From positions 1 through 64,000 of the forward strand of contig WIAG01000008.1 in assembly GCA_014055495.1 (NCBI GenBank): a stretch of 64,000 bases of DNA, written 5' to 3'. Source of the DNA: Nitrospira sp. CR1.2. Its GTDB lineage: Bacteria; Nitrospirota; Nitrospiria; Nitrospirales; Nitrospiraceae. A model generated the notes under the pieces. That model was given only the letters and a program-made list of their open reading frames with translations, did no database searches and was not told the DNA's origin. Shown here piece after piece: positions 47,231-54,837 of the stretch (position 1 is the stretch's first letter; each line of letters opens with the position of its first letter). The position numbers and the translations under genes were made by a program.

Positions 47231-48358
47231 ATGGCACACAGTTACACACCAGGCCTCACCGTCACCGAACGAACGACCGTTCGCCGTCGGCGTATTCTCC
47301 CATTACCCGGCAGCGTCCTGGTTACGGTGGGAGACGCTGTACATGCCGACACCGCAGTGGCCCGCGCAGAGTTGCCGGGAAAGGTCGTGCCGCTCAACCT
47401 GGCCAATCAGCTCGGCATCGCGCCGGATGAGATCAACGACTACCTGGTCAAGAAAGAAAAGGACTCCGTCCGGAAAGACGACGTCCTCGCCGAAAATAAA
47501 CCCTTCATCAAATGGTTCAAAACCGAAATTCGCTCGCCGATCACCGGCAAGGTGGAATCCGTCTCGACGATCACGGGACAGATCCTGCTGCGCGAGCCGC
47601 CGCGAGTGCTGGAGTTGCATGGGTACATCGACGGCGTCGTCGCCGAGGTGCATTCCGACCAAGGTGTGACAGTGGAAAGCACCTGCAGTCTCGTGCAAGG
47701 TATCTTCGGCATCGGGGGAGAGGCCAGTGGCGAACTGGTCATGGGCGTGAAGGCGCCTGATCAACCCCTCTTGCCGGAACAGCTCACCCCCTCCATGAAG
47801 GGCAAGGTCGTAGTGGGTGGCGCGTTTCTTTCGGCGGCCACGATGGCGCGCGCGAAAGAACTCGGGATCGTCGGCCTGGTTGTCGGCGGCATTCATGATA
47901 AGGATCTGCGGGCGCTGCTCGGCTATGATTTGGGCGTCGCGATCACCGGCACGGAGCAGGTCGGCTTCACGCTGATCCTGACGGAAGGGTTCGGCACGAT
48001 TCCCATGGCACCGAAGACGTTTGCGTTGCTCTCCGCCCATGCGGGACAAAAGGCGTCGATCTCGGGAGCTACGCAGATCCGCGCCGGCGTGATCCGCCCC
48101 GAAATTATTATTCCGCACAGCGGCCCAGCTGCAGTCACGAAAGTGGCGCAGGCCGAACGAGAAGGCATTCAACTCGGCGATCCGGTGCGGGTTATCCGCG
48201 ATCCACTGTTCGGGAAAATCGGCGCCGTCTCAGGGCTTCCGTCGGAGTTGCGCGCCATTCCAACGGAAAGCGAAGTCCGGGTGCTCGAAGTCCGATTCCC
48301 GGACGGGACCACAACCGTGGTCCCGCGCGCCAACATCGAAGTGATCGAAGGAGCCTGA
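47231..48358 (+). CDS. Barrel-sandwich/KOW-like protein of the MutL-like operon
   Basis: 375 residues, soluble. The N-terminus (about 20-160) has two lipoyl/RnfC-like hairpins: LPGSVLVTVGDAVHADTA and RSPITGKVESVSTITGQIL. A middle alpha/beta domain follows (KGKVVVGGAFLSAATMARAK, VGLVVGGIHDKDLRALLGYD). The last 70 residues resemble a KOW/SH3-like barrel (IQLGDPVRVIRDPLFGKIGAV). No catalytic motif seen. Barrel-sandwich domains often act as adaptors or flexible linkers. There is no Shine-Dalgarno; a repeat element occupies the leader and ends 4 nt before the ATG. Confidence 0.7.
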   Translation: MAHSYTPGLTVTERTTVRRRRILPLPGSVLVTVGDAVHADTAVARAELPGKVVPLNLANQLGIAPDEINDYLVKKEKDSVRKDDVLAENKPFIKWFKTEIRSPITGKVESVSTITGQILLREPPRVLELHGYIDGVVAEVHSDQGVTVESTCSLVQGIFGIGGEASGELVMGVKAPDQPLLPEQLTPSMKGKVVVGGAFLSAATMARAKELGIVGLVVGGIHDKDLRALLGYDLGVAITGTEQVGFTLILTEGFGTIPMAPKTFALLSAHAGQKASISGATQIRAGVIRPEIIIPHSGPAAVTKVAQAEREGIQLGDPVRVIRDPLFGKIGAVSGLPSELRAIPTESEVRVLEVRFPDGTTTVVPRANIEVIEGA

Positions 48359-48363
48359 CCCGC

Positions 48364-49602
48364 GTGCTGCATCGACTCCTCATCTTGGCCGTTGTGATCT
48401 GCCTGCCGGCGCTGCTGCCGCCGATGACTGCAGCGCAGACGATGCCGCAACGGCTTCGCGTGATCGACACGCCTAGCGACGGAGGCGGGAGCCTCACGGT
48501 GCTCTGGGCACCTTCGGCGACCGACAGCCCCACCGCACAATATCAAATTCTGGTCCACGAAGGCGGTCTTCCCCAAGACCCCACCGCGTGGAAGGTGGTC
48601 GCGGAATTCCCCGCCAATACGCGCTACGTGCGCGAAGGGAAGTCGGCCTGGTGGACGAGATCCGGTGATCCGAACGATCACCTCTTCCTGATCAAGAACG
48701 GAAAAGGCCTCGAGGTCAAGTCCGGCCAGCTCTATGCCGTCACCGTCGCGTCGGTCAGCGGGCGGGAACGATTGATCGCGCCGCCGATCGTCGCCTCGGC
48801 GGAACCGAACTGGATGAACTGGAACCAGGTGAACAACCTGGTGCTGGCGCTGATGTTCGGCATGATCGTGTTTTATGCCATCAACCTGGCCAAGCGAAAA
48901 GACATCTTTCTCCGCCGCATTCCCGGTTTGGATGCCGTCGATGAAGCGATCGGGCGAGCCACGGAATTGGGGAAGCCGGTGCTGTACATGACCGGCGCGC
49001 ATGACATGAACGATCCCTCCACGATTGCCGCCGCCGTCATCCTGGGGCGCGTCGCCAAGAAAGCCGCCTCTTACGAAACGGAATTGCTGGTGCCGCATCG
49101 GGAGCCGATCACGATGGCGGTCTGCCAGGAAATCACCAAGCAGGCCTACATGGAAGCGGGGAAGCCGGACCTGTTCAAGGACGACGCGAACTTTTTCATC
49201 ACCAGCGACCAGTTCAGTTACACGGCAGCAGTGGACGGGATCATGCTCCGGCGGAAACCGGCGGCAAACTTTTTCATGGGTTCGTACTTTGCTGAATCGC
49301 TCTTGCTGACGGAAACGGGCGCAAGCACGGGAGCCATTCAAATCGCCGGCACCGACTCGGATCACCAATTGCCGTTCTTCGTGACCACTTGTGACTACAC
49401 CCTGATCGGGGAGGAACTCTACGCCGCCAGCGCCTACCTCTCGAAGGAACCGATTCAGATCGGCACATTGCGCGGGCAGGATCTCGGCAAGGCGTTCATT
49501 CTGAGCGTCATCGGGATCGGGACGTTGCTGGCCACAGCCGCCGTCCTCACGGGCAATGGCTGGGCCCAACCGCTGCTGGACCTGTTTAAGGATCTGAAAT
49601 GA
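48364..49602 (+). CDS. DUF6754-like membrane protein with fibronectin-like N-terminus
   Basis: 412 residues. Signal peptide about 1-25. A periplasmic beta domain (about 30-140) resembles fibronectin type III (GGGSLTVLWAPSATDSPTAQY). A transmembrane helix near 160-178 (LVLALMFGMIVFYAINL) leads to a cytoplasmic domain with RATELGKPVLYMTGAHDMND, VPHREPITMAVCQEI and MGSYFAESLLLTETG. A C-terminal hydrophobic helix follows (AFILSVIGIGTLLATAAVL). I recall this as the DUF6754 family, of unknown function. GTG start; its TGA overlaps the next ATG. Confidence 0.75.
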   Translation: MLHRLLILAVVICLPALLPPMTAAQTMPQRLRVIDTPSDGGGSLTVLWAPSATDSPTAQYQILVHEGGLPQDPTAWKVVAEFPANTRYVREGKSAWWTRSGDPNDHLFLIKNGKGLEVKSGQLYAVTVASVSGRERLIAPPIVASAEPNWMNWNQVNNLVLALMFGMIVFYAINLAKRKDIFLRRIPGLDAVDEAIGRATELGKPVLYMTGAHDMNDPSTIAAAVILGRVAKKAASYETELLVPHREPITMAVCQEITKQAYMEAGKPDLFKDDANFFITSDQFSYTAAVDGIMLRRKPAANFFMGSYFAESLLLTETGASTGAIQIAGTDSDHQLPFFVTTCDYTLIGEELYAASAYLSKEPIQIGTLRGQDLGKAFILSVIGIGTLLATAAVLTGNGWAQPLLDLFKDLK

Positions 49603-50249
49603 TTTTCCTTCGCCGACAACTGCCGCTGCTCATCACGATGATCACGGGACTGGTCATGGCGGCTCAATATTACGTGCCGCATCCGGCCTCCGAGCAACTA
49701 CTCACCACGGTCACCAAATGGCTGCAGATCATCGGCGGCTTCGCGCTCGTGCTCGGCATCACCAGCCTCTTCCATGTCCATGCGTCCAAGATCCGCCGGA
49801 AGGAAGCGGGATGGGCCTACAGTCTGGTGCTCTACGTCGGCATGCTCGGCACGATTATCGTGGGACTCTGGAATAACGGCAAGGAAAGCCTCGACGGCGC
49901 GCTGACCTCGTTCGGTTGGGTCTACTCCTACACCCTCGTACCGCTGCAAGGGACCATGTTCGCCATCCTGGCCTTCTTCATCGCCTCCGCCGCGTACCGC
50001 TCGTTCCGTGCGCGGAGTCGCGAGGCCGCCGTGTTGTTGGTGGCCGCCGTCGTCGTGATGATGGGACGTGTGCCGCTGGGTGAATACATCCTGCCGCTCA
50101 GTGGCGACCTGTCGAGTTGGATTCTGAATGTCCTCAACGCGTCCGTGCGGCGAGCCATTCTCATCGGCGTGAGCTTAGGCGCTGTCGCGCTCTCGTTCAA
50201 AATTATCTTCGGCGTGGAACGTTCGTACCTGGGCGGGGGCAAAGAATAG
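49599..50249 (+). CDS. Polytopic membrane protein of the DUF6754 operon
   Basis: 216 residues with about six hydrophobic helices, including LLITMITGLVMAAQYYV, IIGGFALVLGITSLFHV, SLVLYVGMLGTIIVGLW and EAAVLLVAAVVVMMG. A charged cytoplasmic loop HASKIRRKEAGW sits after the second helix. No transporter signature recognised. ATG overlaps the previous stop (ATGA), so translation is coupled to the DUF6754-like gene. Confidence 0.75.
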   Translation: MIFLRRQLPLLITMITGLVMAAQYYVPHPASEQLLTTVTKWLQIIGGFALVLGITSLFHVHASKIRRKEAGWAYSLVLYVGMLGTIIVGLWNNGKESLDGALTSFGWVYSYTLVPLQGTMFAILAFFIASAAYRSFRARSREAAVLLVAAVVVMMGRVPLGEYILPLSGDLSSWILNVLNASVRRAILIGVSLGAVALSFKIIFGVERSYLGGGKE

Positions 50250-50250
50250 C

Positions 50251-50279
50251 GTGAAGCGTCGTTCGTATCTCGTGAAGCG
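50251..50279. repeat. CTTCACGAGATACGAA-type dispersed intergenic repeat
   Basis: On the minus strand it reads CGCTTCACGAGATACGAACG and then CGCTTCAC again. An 18-nt core is shared exactly with the copy at 52027. It fills the 83-bp spacer between two operon genes. Confidence 0.6.
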
Positions 50280-50332
50280 CACACATTTCGGACGAGAGAC
50301 CCGTCACGTTTTACGCTTTGCGAGGGAACGAA

Positions 50333-51178
50333 ATGACCTTCGCTGAGCGCATGTTGCGCATCGACCGTCGGATCATCTTTCTGGTGATCGGCCTCTGCAC
50401 ACTCGTGCCGCTGCTGTTCCCGGTCGGGTTGCCCATCAAAATTTCATCTGAGGTGCGCGGGGTCTACGACTATATTGAAGGCCTGCCGGAAGGATCGGTC
50501 TTTCTGCTGTCGCTGGACTTCGACCCCGCGTCCAAGCCAGAACTCTATCCGCAAGCCATCGCGATTCTGCGTCATGCGTTCAAGAAAAACCTCCGCGTCG
50601 TGGCCATGACGCTTTGGGTGTCCGGCACCGGCCTCGCCGACCAAATCCTGACGCAAACGGCCAAGGAAGCGGGCAAGGAAAACGGAAGGGACTACGTCTT
50701 TCTCGGCTGGAGTCCCGGCGGCAGCGCCGTCATTCTGAACATGGGGCAGGACCTCTACAACGCCTTTCCCGCAGACTACGGCGGCAAAGCCACCAAGGGC
50801 CTACCGGTATTGGCGGGAGTCCAGAACCTCCGCGATGTGACCTATGCCGTCAGCCTGGGTGCGGGCAATCCCGGCGTCGAAGCCTGGTACGTCTTCGGCA
50901 AGGACAAATACAAGTTCGAACTCGGCGGCGGCTGCACCGGCGTGATCGCACCCGGTCTGTATCCGCTGTTGCGCAGCGGCCAAATCAACGGCTTGATCGG
51001 GGGCCTGCGTGGCGCGGCGGAATACGAAACGCTGATCGGCCAGAAGGGCAAGGCGGTCGCGGGCATGGACGCCCAATCTGCCACACACCTAGCCATTATC
51101 GTGCTGGTGGCCATCTGCAACATCTTTTACTTCTCCCTGCGGCGGCAGCAGCGACGGCAGGACGGAATAGGATCCTAA
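50333..51178 (+). CDS. Bitopic membrane protein of the DUF6754 operon
   Basis: 281 residues. One N-terminal helix (about 15-35, IIFLVIGLCTLVPLLFPVG), a large extracytoplasmic alpha/beta domain and one C-terminal helix (about 255-272, LAIIVLVAICNIFYFSL) with a basic cytoplasmic end. The soluble domain starts VFLLSLDFDPASKPE and has two-layer segments NLRVVAMTLWVSG and DYVFLGWSPGGSAVILNMG, looking Rossmann-like. No family recognised. The ATG at 50333 follows GAGGGAACG. Confidence 0.7.
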   Translation: MTFAERMLRIDRRIIFLVIGLCTLVPLLFPVGLPIKISSEVRGVYDYIEGLPEGSVFLLSLDFDPASKPELYPQAIAILRHAFKKNLRVVAMTLWVSGTGLADQILTQTAKEAGKENGRDYVFLGWSPGGSAVILNMGQDLYNAFPADYGGKATKGLPVLAGVQNLRDVTYAVSLGAGNPGVEAWYVFGKDKYKFELGGGCTGVIAPGLYPLLRSGQINGLIGGLRGAAEYETLIGQKGKAVAGMDAQSATHLAIIVLVAICNIFYFSLRRQQRRQDGIGS

Positions 51179-51183
51179 CTCCT

Positions 51184-51939
51184 ATGGAACTGTCTTTCGG
51201 TGTCATACTGGGTGCCTGGATCGCCACAGGACTGACCCTGTTCATCCTCTCGTTTCTTTATGAGGACAATCCGCTGTTCAAGCTGGCGGAACATCTCTAT
51301 GTCGGCGTCTCGCTCGGCTACACCATCGTCAAGACCTACGACACCGTCGTGATGACGCTGATCGTCCGACCGATCCTCGATAAGGGGGAATGGTCGCTGC
51401 TGATTCCGGTCGGCATCGGGATGCTCATGCTCACCCGGTATGTGCCGAAGGCGGCCTGGCTGTCGCGCTATGCCTTTGCCTTCATCGTCGGCGTGGGAGC
51501 CGGGTTGGCGATTCCGCGGACCATTTCCTCGTTCATCCTGAAGCAGATCGAAGACACCGTGCGTCCGCTCCTCAGCCCCGCGCCAGGCGGCGGGATCACG
51601 TTCGACTATTCGCTGCTCAACCCCTCCAGCCACCTGAACGGCGTCATCATTTTGATCGGCGTGGTGTCGGTGCTCTTCTACTTCTTCTTCTCCGTGGAAC
51701 ACTCCGGCCCTGGTAAAGCCGTCGCCCGTGCCGGTATCCTGTTCCTGATGATCTCCTTCGGCGCCGCCTTCGGCTATACGGTCATGGCCCGTATGTCGCT
51801 GCTGATCGGCCGCTTGACTGACCTCATTGAATTCTCCGACGCCTCGTACGGACGCCCCACACTGTGGCTTCTGCTCCTGACCGTCGCCACCCTGATTGTC
51901 CTCCGTCGCCGCGGCAGCACCCATCCCCCGAATCAGTAG
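51184..51939 (+). CDS. Polytopic membrane protein of the DUF6754 operon
   Basis: 251 residues with about seven hydrophobic helices, among them GVILGAWIATGLTLFILSFL, LIPVGIGMLMLTRYV, YAFAFIVGVGAGLAIP, GVIILIGVVSVLFYFFFSV and LWLLLLTVATLIVL. A loop of about 35 residues with LKQIEDTVRPLLSPAPGGG lies in the middle. No transporter signature seen. It begins 5 nt after the previous stop. With the two preceding genes it likely forms a membrane complex. Confidence 0.75.
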   Translation: MELSFGVILGAWIATGLTLFILSFLYEDNPLFKLAEHLYVGVSLGYTIVKTYDTVVMTLIVRPILDKGEWSLLIPVGIGMLMLTRYVPKAAWLSRYAFAFIVGVGAGLAIPRTISSFILKQIEDTVRPLLSPAPGGGITFDYSLLNPSSHLNGVIILIGVVSVLFYFFFSVEHSGPGKAVARAGILFLMISFGAAFGYTVMARMSLLIGRLTDLIEFSDASYGRPTLWLLLLTVATLIVLRRRGSTHPPNQ

Positions 51940-52026
51940 GCGCCCGGTGCCGTCGTCCGTCACTCGTCTCTCGTCGTTCGCAAGAGCAGCTCGGCGACGA
52001 CCCTGCGCGTCATTTCTTCCCCACGA

Positions 52027-52089
52027 GACGCTTCACGAGATACGAAATACGGTCTCCTGGAGATTGGCTTCACGCTTCACGAACGACGG
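52027..52089. repeat. CTTCACGAGATACGAA-type dispersed intergenic repeat
   Basis: Contains CGCTTCACGAGATACGAAAT and, 40 bp on, CTTCACGCTTCACGAACG. Related to 50251 and 60265. It lies between the last membrane gene and the Memo gene. Confidence 0.6.
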
Positions 52090-52140
52090 TCCTCAAGGCT
52101 GTTGCGCCTGAGAAGTTTGCTCCGTTACAATGCCGCCACT

Positions 52141-53391
52141 ATGGAATCCACACCGACCATGACTGCCAAAGATCCCAAGCAGTACCCGCTGCTGCGCAAT
52201 CTGCAATTTTCGCCGATCAAGGAAGGGGAGGAGCAGTTCATCGTGCTCTGGGACCCCACCGGATTGAGCAAGGAGCGCCTCGTTCTGCCGTTGAATTATT
52301 TCTTCATCGTGCAGCACCTCGACGGAGAGCACAGCGTGCAGGACATCGGGGCCATTTATCTGAAGCGCTTCGGCGAATTCCTGATGCCGAATAAGGTCGA
52401 GCAGTTATTGGCCGATCTGGACACCAAACTCTTTCTCGAAGGGGAGCGCACCGAGCAAGCCAAGCAGCAGGCGCTGGCTGCCTATCGCATGGCCCCTTCC
52501 CGCTCAGCGCAGTTCGCCGGCCGCAGCTATGAAGCCGATCCCGCCAAGTTGCGCGCGCAGATCAACAGCTTTTTCGTGTCTAAAGAAGGGCCAGAGGTGA
52601 AGGCCTCCGAGCACAAGGGCAAACTCATCAAGGCCCTCGTCGCGCCCACCTACGAGATGAAACAAGCCGGACCGATCTATGCCTGGGCCTATAAGGAATT
52701 GCAGGACGCCCAGAAGCCGGATCTGTACGTGCTGATCGGCACCGCCCATTCCGGACTGGAACACCCGGTGGCCGTGACCGACAAGGATTTTGAGACACCA
52801 TTGGGGCTTGTGAAAGTCGAACGCGCGGTCACCGACCGGCTACGCGCGCAGCTCCCCGCCTCTTTCACCGACGAATTGGCACATCAGAATGAACATGCAT
52901 TGGAATTTCAGCTGCCGTTCCTGCAAGAGACTCTCGGCCAAGACCAGGCATATACGATTGTCCCGATCCTCACGGCGTTTTCAGCGGACAGCTTGCGCGA
53001 TCCGCAAATCCGGGAGCAGGTCGAGACGTTTCTTCAGACCTTGAAGGATGCCCTCGCCGCCACCGGCAAGTCATACTGCGTCGTGGTCGGCGCGGAACTG
53101 GCCCACATCGGCATGCGCTACGGCGATTCGGCCCCGCCGACGGACTTCTCCTTCCACCGCTGCATGCAGACCGATCTCGAAATGCTCAAACATGTCGAGA
53201 ACCGCGATCCGGAAGAATTCGCGAAGTTTATTCAAAAGGAAAACGACCAGCGCCGCATCTCCGGCTTCTCGCCGATCTACTCGATGCTGCGGTTGATCCA
53301 GGCTGAAACGGGGCAGGTGCTACGATACGATCGCGGCATCACGGATCAGTATAATTCGACCGTGACGTATGCCAGCATGGCCTTCTTCTAG
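52141..53391 (+). CDS. Memo-family protein (AmmeMemoRadiSam protein B-like) with extra N-terminal domain
   Basis: 416 residues. The C-terminal 270 match the Memo fold: PDLYVLIGTAHSG, HQNEHALEFQLPFLQ and VVGAELAHIGMRYGD carry the usual metal-site His/Glu/Asp. The first family motif, normally PHAGY, is replaced by VAPTYEMKQAG, so one ligand is missing. About 130 N-terminal residues (LVLPLNYFFIVQHLDGEHS, QDIGAIYLKRFGEF) form a PqqD-like helical domain. Memo proteins are linked with AMMECR1 and radical-SAM partners, absent here. The gene follows the DUF6754 operon, with a weak promoter (TTGCGC, 18 bp, TACAAT) just upstream. A second ATG at 52159 is possible. Confidence 0.85.
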   Translation: MESTPTMTAKDPKQYPLLRNLQFSPIKEGEEQFIVLWDPTGLSKERLVLPLNYFFIVQHLDGEHSVQDIGAIYLKRFGEFLMPNKVEQLLADLDTKLFLEGERTEQAKQQALAAYRMAPSRSAQFAGRSYEADPAKLRAQINSFFVSKEGPEVKASEHKGKLIKALVAPTYEMKQAGPIYAWAYKELQDAQKPDLYVLIGTAHSGLEHPVAVTDKDFETPLGLVKVERAVTDRLRAQLPASFTDELAHQNEHALEFQLPFLQETLGQDQAYTIVPILTAFSADSLRDPQIREQVETFLQTLKDALAATGKSYCVVVGAELAHIGMRYGDSAPPTDFSFHRCMQTDLEMLKHVENRDPEEFAKFIQKENDQRRISGFSPIYSMLRLIQAETGQVLRYDRGITDQYNSTVTYASMAFF

Positions 53392-53392
53392 C

Positions 53393-53518
53393 GCAGGCTG
53401 CTGAAAAAACCGCCTCCCTTCGTTCTCAGCTCGACAAAATCCTCAACGTACCCCTAAGGGTACGCCTCCGGTTTTCTCTCGCCTGCGGCCTCGGCAGACG
53501 GCTTTTTGAGCAGCCTGC
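53393..53518. repeat. 126-bp hairpin repeat element, copy A
   Basis: Terminal arms GCAGGCTGCTGAAAAAACCG and its near-complement at the far end differ at two positions. The centre is CGTACCC-CTAA-GGGTACG (53447-53464). It starts 2 bp after the Memo stop codon and could act as its terminator. Confidence 0.8.
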
Positions 53519-53523
53519 TTGGG

Positions 53524-53637
53524 AAAACGAGCCGTCGTTCTCACGTCACTCAGTTCGCTCAACGTAGCGCAAGGCTACGCCTCGCTCCTTCGCTAGCTGC
53601 GGCCTCGATGGACAGTCGTTTTGACCGTTCTGCGGCA
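53524..53637. repeat. Hairpin repeat element, copy B
   Basis: AAAACGAGCCGTC near the left end pairs with GACAGTCGTTTT on the right. The centre is CGTAGC-GCAAG-GCTACG. It ends GACCGTTCTGCGG, like copy C. It shares TTCGTTCTC and CTCAACGTA with copy A. Confidence 0.65.
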
Positions 53638-53640
53638 AAC

Positions 53641-53755
53641 TTCCTGAAACAGGTCCCCAGCTTCGTTCTCTCCTCGAAACCATCCTCAACGAAGCCAGTG
53701 GCTACGCCTCGTCTCTTCGTGAGCCGAGCCCTACATTTTGATCGTTCTGCGGAAG
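53641..53755. repeat. Hairpin repeat element, copy C (degenerate)
   Basis: Shares CAGCTTCGTTCTC, TCCTCAACG and CTACGCCTC with copies A and B, with a short centre GCC-AGT-GGC, and ends GATCGTTCTGCGG. The arms are mostly lost. Together copies A-C fill the 396-bp gap between Memo and vapC, where no gene is present. Confidence 0.55.
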
Positions 53756-53787
53756 GAATGCATCTCGGAAACTTACGGGGGAAAGAG

Positions 53788-54159
53788 CTACTTCACGTAG
53801 ACTACTCCAGGTAGATCTTTCAAATCGGCATCGCCCGTAATGACCTCTGCTTGCTGATCTTGGGCCGTGGCGTAGACGATCGCGTCGGCCATCGCCAAAC
53901 CATGACGAAGACTGATATCCGCAGCCAAGTAGGCGATGGATTCCGTGAGCGGCACCACTCGGGTTGCGTGAAGTCGTCCGGAGAAGAGGAGGGCTGTTTC
54001 CTCGCCACGCTCGCGTTTGATCTTCTTGTAGACTTCATACAACACAATCGTTGGGGTAATGAGTTCGTATCGGGAAGCAAGATATGCGGCGTAGCGATCG
54101 GCCAGTGGCCCGCCCGTAAAGAACTCGATCCATCCGCTGGAATCCAACACAACCTTCAC
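53788..54159 (-). CDS. vapC: VapC-type PIN-domain toxin
   Basis: 123 residues. The PIN acidic residues are visible: Asp6 in VVLDSSGWIE, Glu in IVLYEVYKKIK, Asp in LAMADAIVYA and Asp in VITGDADLKDL. VapC toxins are Mg-dependent ribonucleases cutting tRNA or rRNA. GTG start overlaps the antitoxin TGA (GTGA) and follows GAAGGA, the usual coupled toxin-antitoxin arrangement. It lies next to repeat-rich DNA, as toxin-antitoxin pairs often do. Confidence 0.9.
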   Translation of the reverse strand: MKVVLDSSGWIEFFTGGPLADRYAAYLASRYELITPTIVLYEVYKKIKRERGEETALLFSGRLHATRVVPLTESIAYLAADISLRHGLAMADAIVYATAQDQQAEVITGDADLKDLPGVVYVK

Positions 54160-54365
54160 AGACGATCCTTCTTTTCTCGAATCCCCGTTGTGGACATACC
54201 CTTGAGCGCACCCTTCAGGGACTTGTGCGGCACTTCCGGAACGAGCGTGATGACTCCACCTTTTTCCAGCACCTGTAACCGTTGCTGGGGAGCCAAGTGA
54301 AGTTTTTCCCTCACATCTTTCGGGATGACGATTTGAAACTTCGGCGAAATGGTGGTCATGGACAT
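54156..54365 (-). CDS. vapB: VapB-type AbrB/SpoVT antitoxin
   Basis: 69 residues. The N-terminal swapped-hairpin AbrB domain (TTISPKFQIVIPKDVREKLHL, then RLQVLEKGGVITLVP) binds DNA. The C-terminal tail (SLKGALKGMSTTGIREKK) should wrap the toxin. AAGGAGG precedes the first of two close ATGs. The promoter and a palindrome lie just upstream, consistent with autoregulation. Confidence 0.9.
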   Translation of the reverse strand: MSMTTISPKFQIVIPKDVREKLHLAPQQRLQVLEKGGVITLVPEVPHKSLKGALKGMSTTGIREKKDRL

Positions 54366-54388
54366 GATGCGACCTCCTTACCAATCAC

Positions 54389-54426
54389 TGATCGATCATC
54401 GTATCGTCATACCTCTTAGTCGTCAA
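54389..54426 (-). promoter_or_regulatory. vapBC promoter with operator candidate
   Basis: Minus strand: TTGACG (54426-54421), 17 bp, TACGAT (54403-54398). The palindrome TGATCGATCA (54389-54398) abuts and overlaps the -10 by one base, a plausible VapBC binding site. Confidence 0.6.
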
Positions 54427-54514
54427 GCAGGACGACCATGCCCCACCATGGATGCCGCAGGAGGCTTCATGGAAGACGGCATGGCTTTACATCTACCGCT
54501 TGACAAGGTTGGGC

Positions 54515-54645
54515 CACAGGCTGTTCTGAACGGCCGACCGGCAAAACCACAGGGAGCAAGGCGAATGAGGCATACGCTCCGGATAGGTCGCAGGGAGACA
54601 AGGGACCGAGAACGCCGCTGGGCGGCCTTTGCGAACGGGCTGCTA
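54515..54645. repeat. Degenerate hairpin repeat element
   Basis: Imperfect arms: ACAGGCTGTTCTGAACGGCC on the left and GGCGGCCTTTGCGAACGGGCTGCT-like sequence (reverse complement) on the right. The centre hairpin is decayed. The 469-bp gap between vapB and the lipoprotein gene holds this and the next element; I see no gene in it. Confidence 0.35.
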
Positions 54646-54837
54646 GCCCGCATGATTCATGACAGTTCGTCGCGAAATCACGGAACCGCGTCGTGAGACC
54701 GGCGCGCGTAGTCCGGAGGGCCTGAGGCGTACTCGTGCAGTACGTCGAAGGGCCGAGGGGCGAGCTCGCCGGGCGTAGGCTTGTCGGAACAGCGGATCGG
54801 CGATTGCAGCAGAAGTGTTCATGAATCATGCGGGCTA
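54644..54837. repeat. 194-bp element with perfect 19-bp terminal inverted repeats (MITE-like)
   Basis: TAGCCCGCATGATTCATGA at 54644-54662 is exactly inverted at 54819-54837. The interior holds CGTACT-CGTGC-AGTACG (54728-54744), then GAAGGGCCGAGGGG, the same centre plan as the other repeats. No open frame inside. No clear target-site duplication: flanks are GGGCTGC and ATAGGCG. Confidence 0.8.

Noticed and set aside
51175-51963. Minus-strand frame of 262 codons antisense to a membrane protein
   Set aside because: Asp/Gln/Arg-rich mirror of hydrophobic codons; no support.
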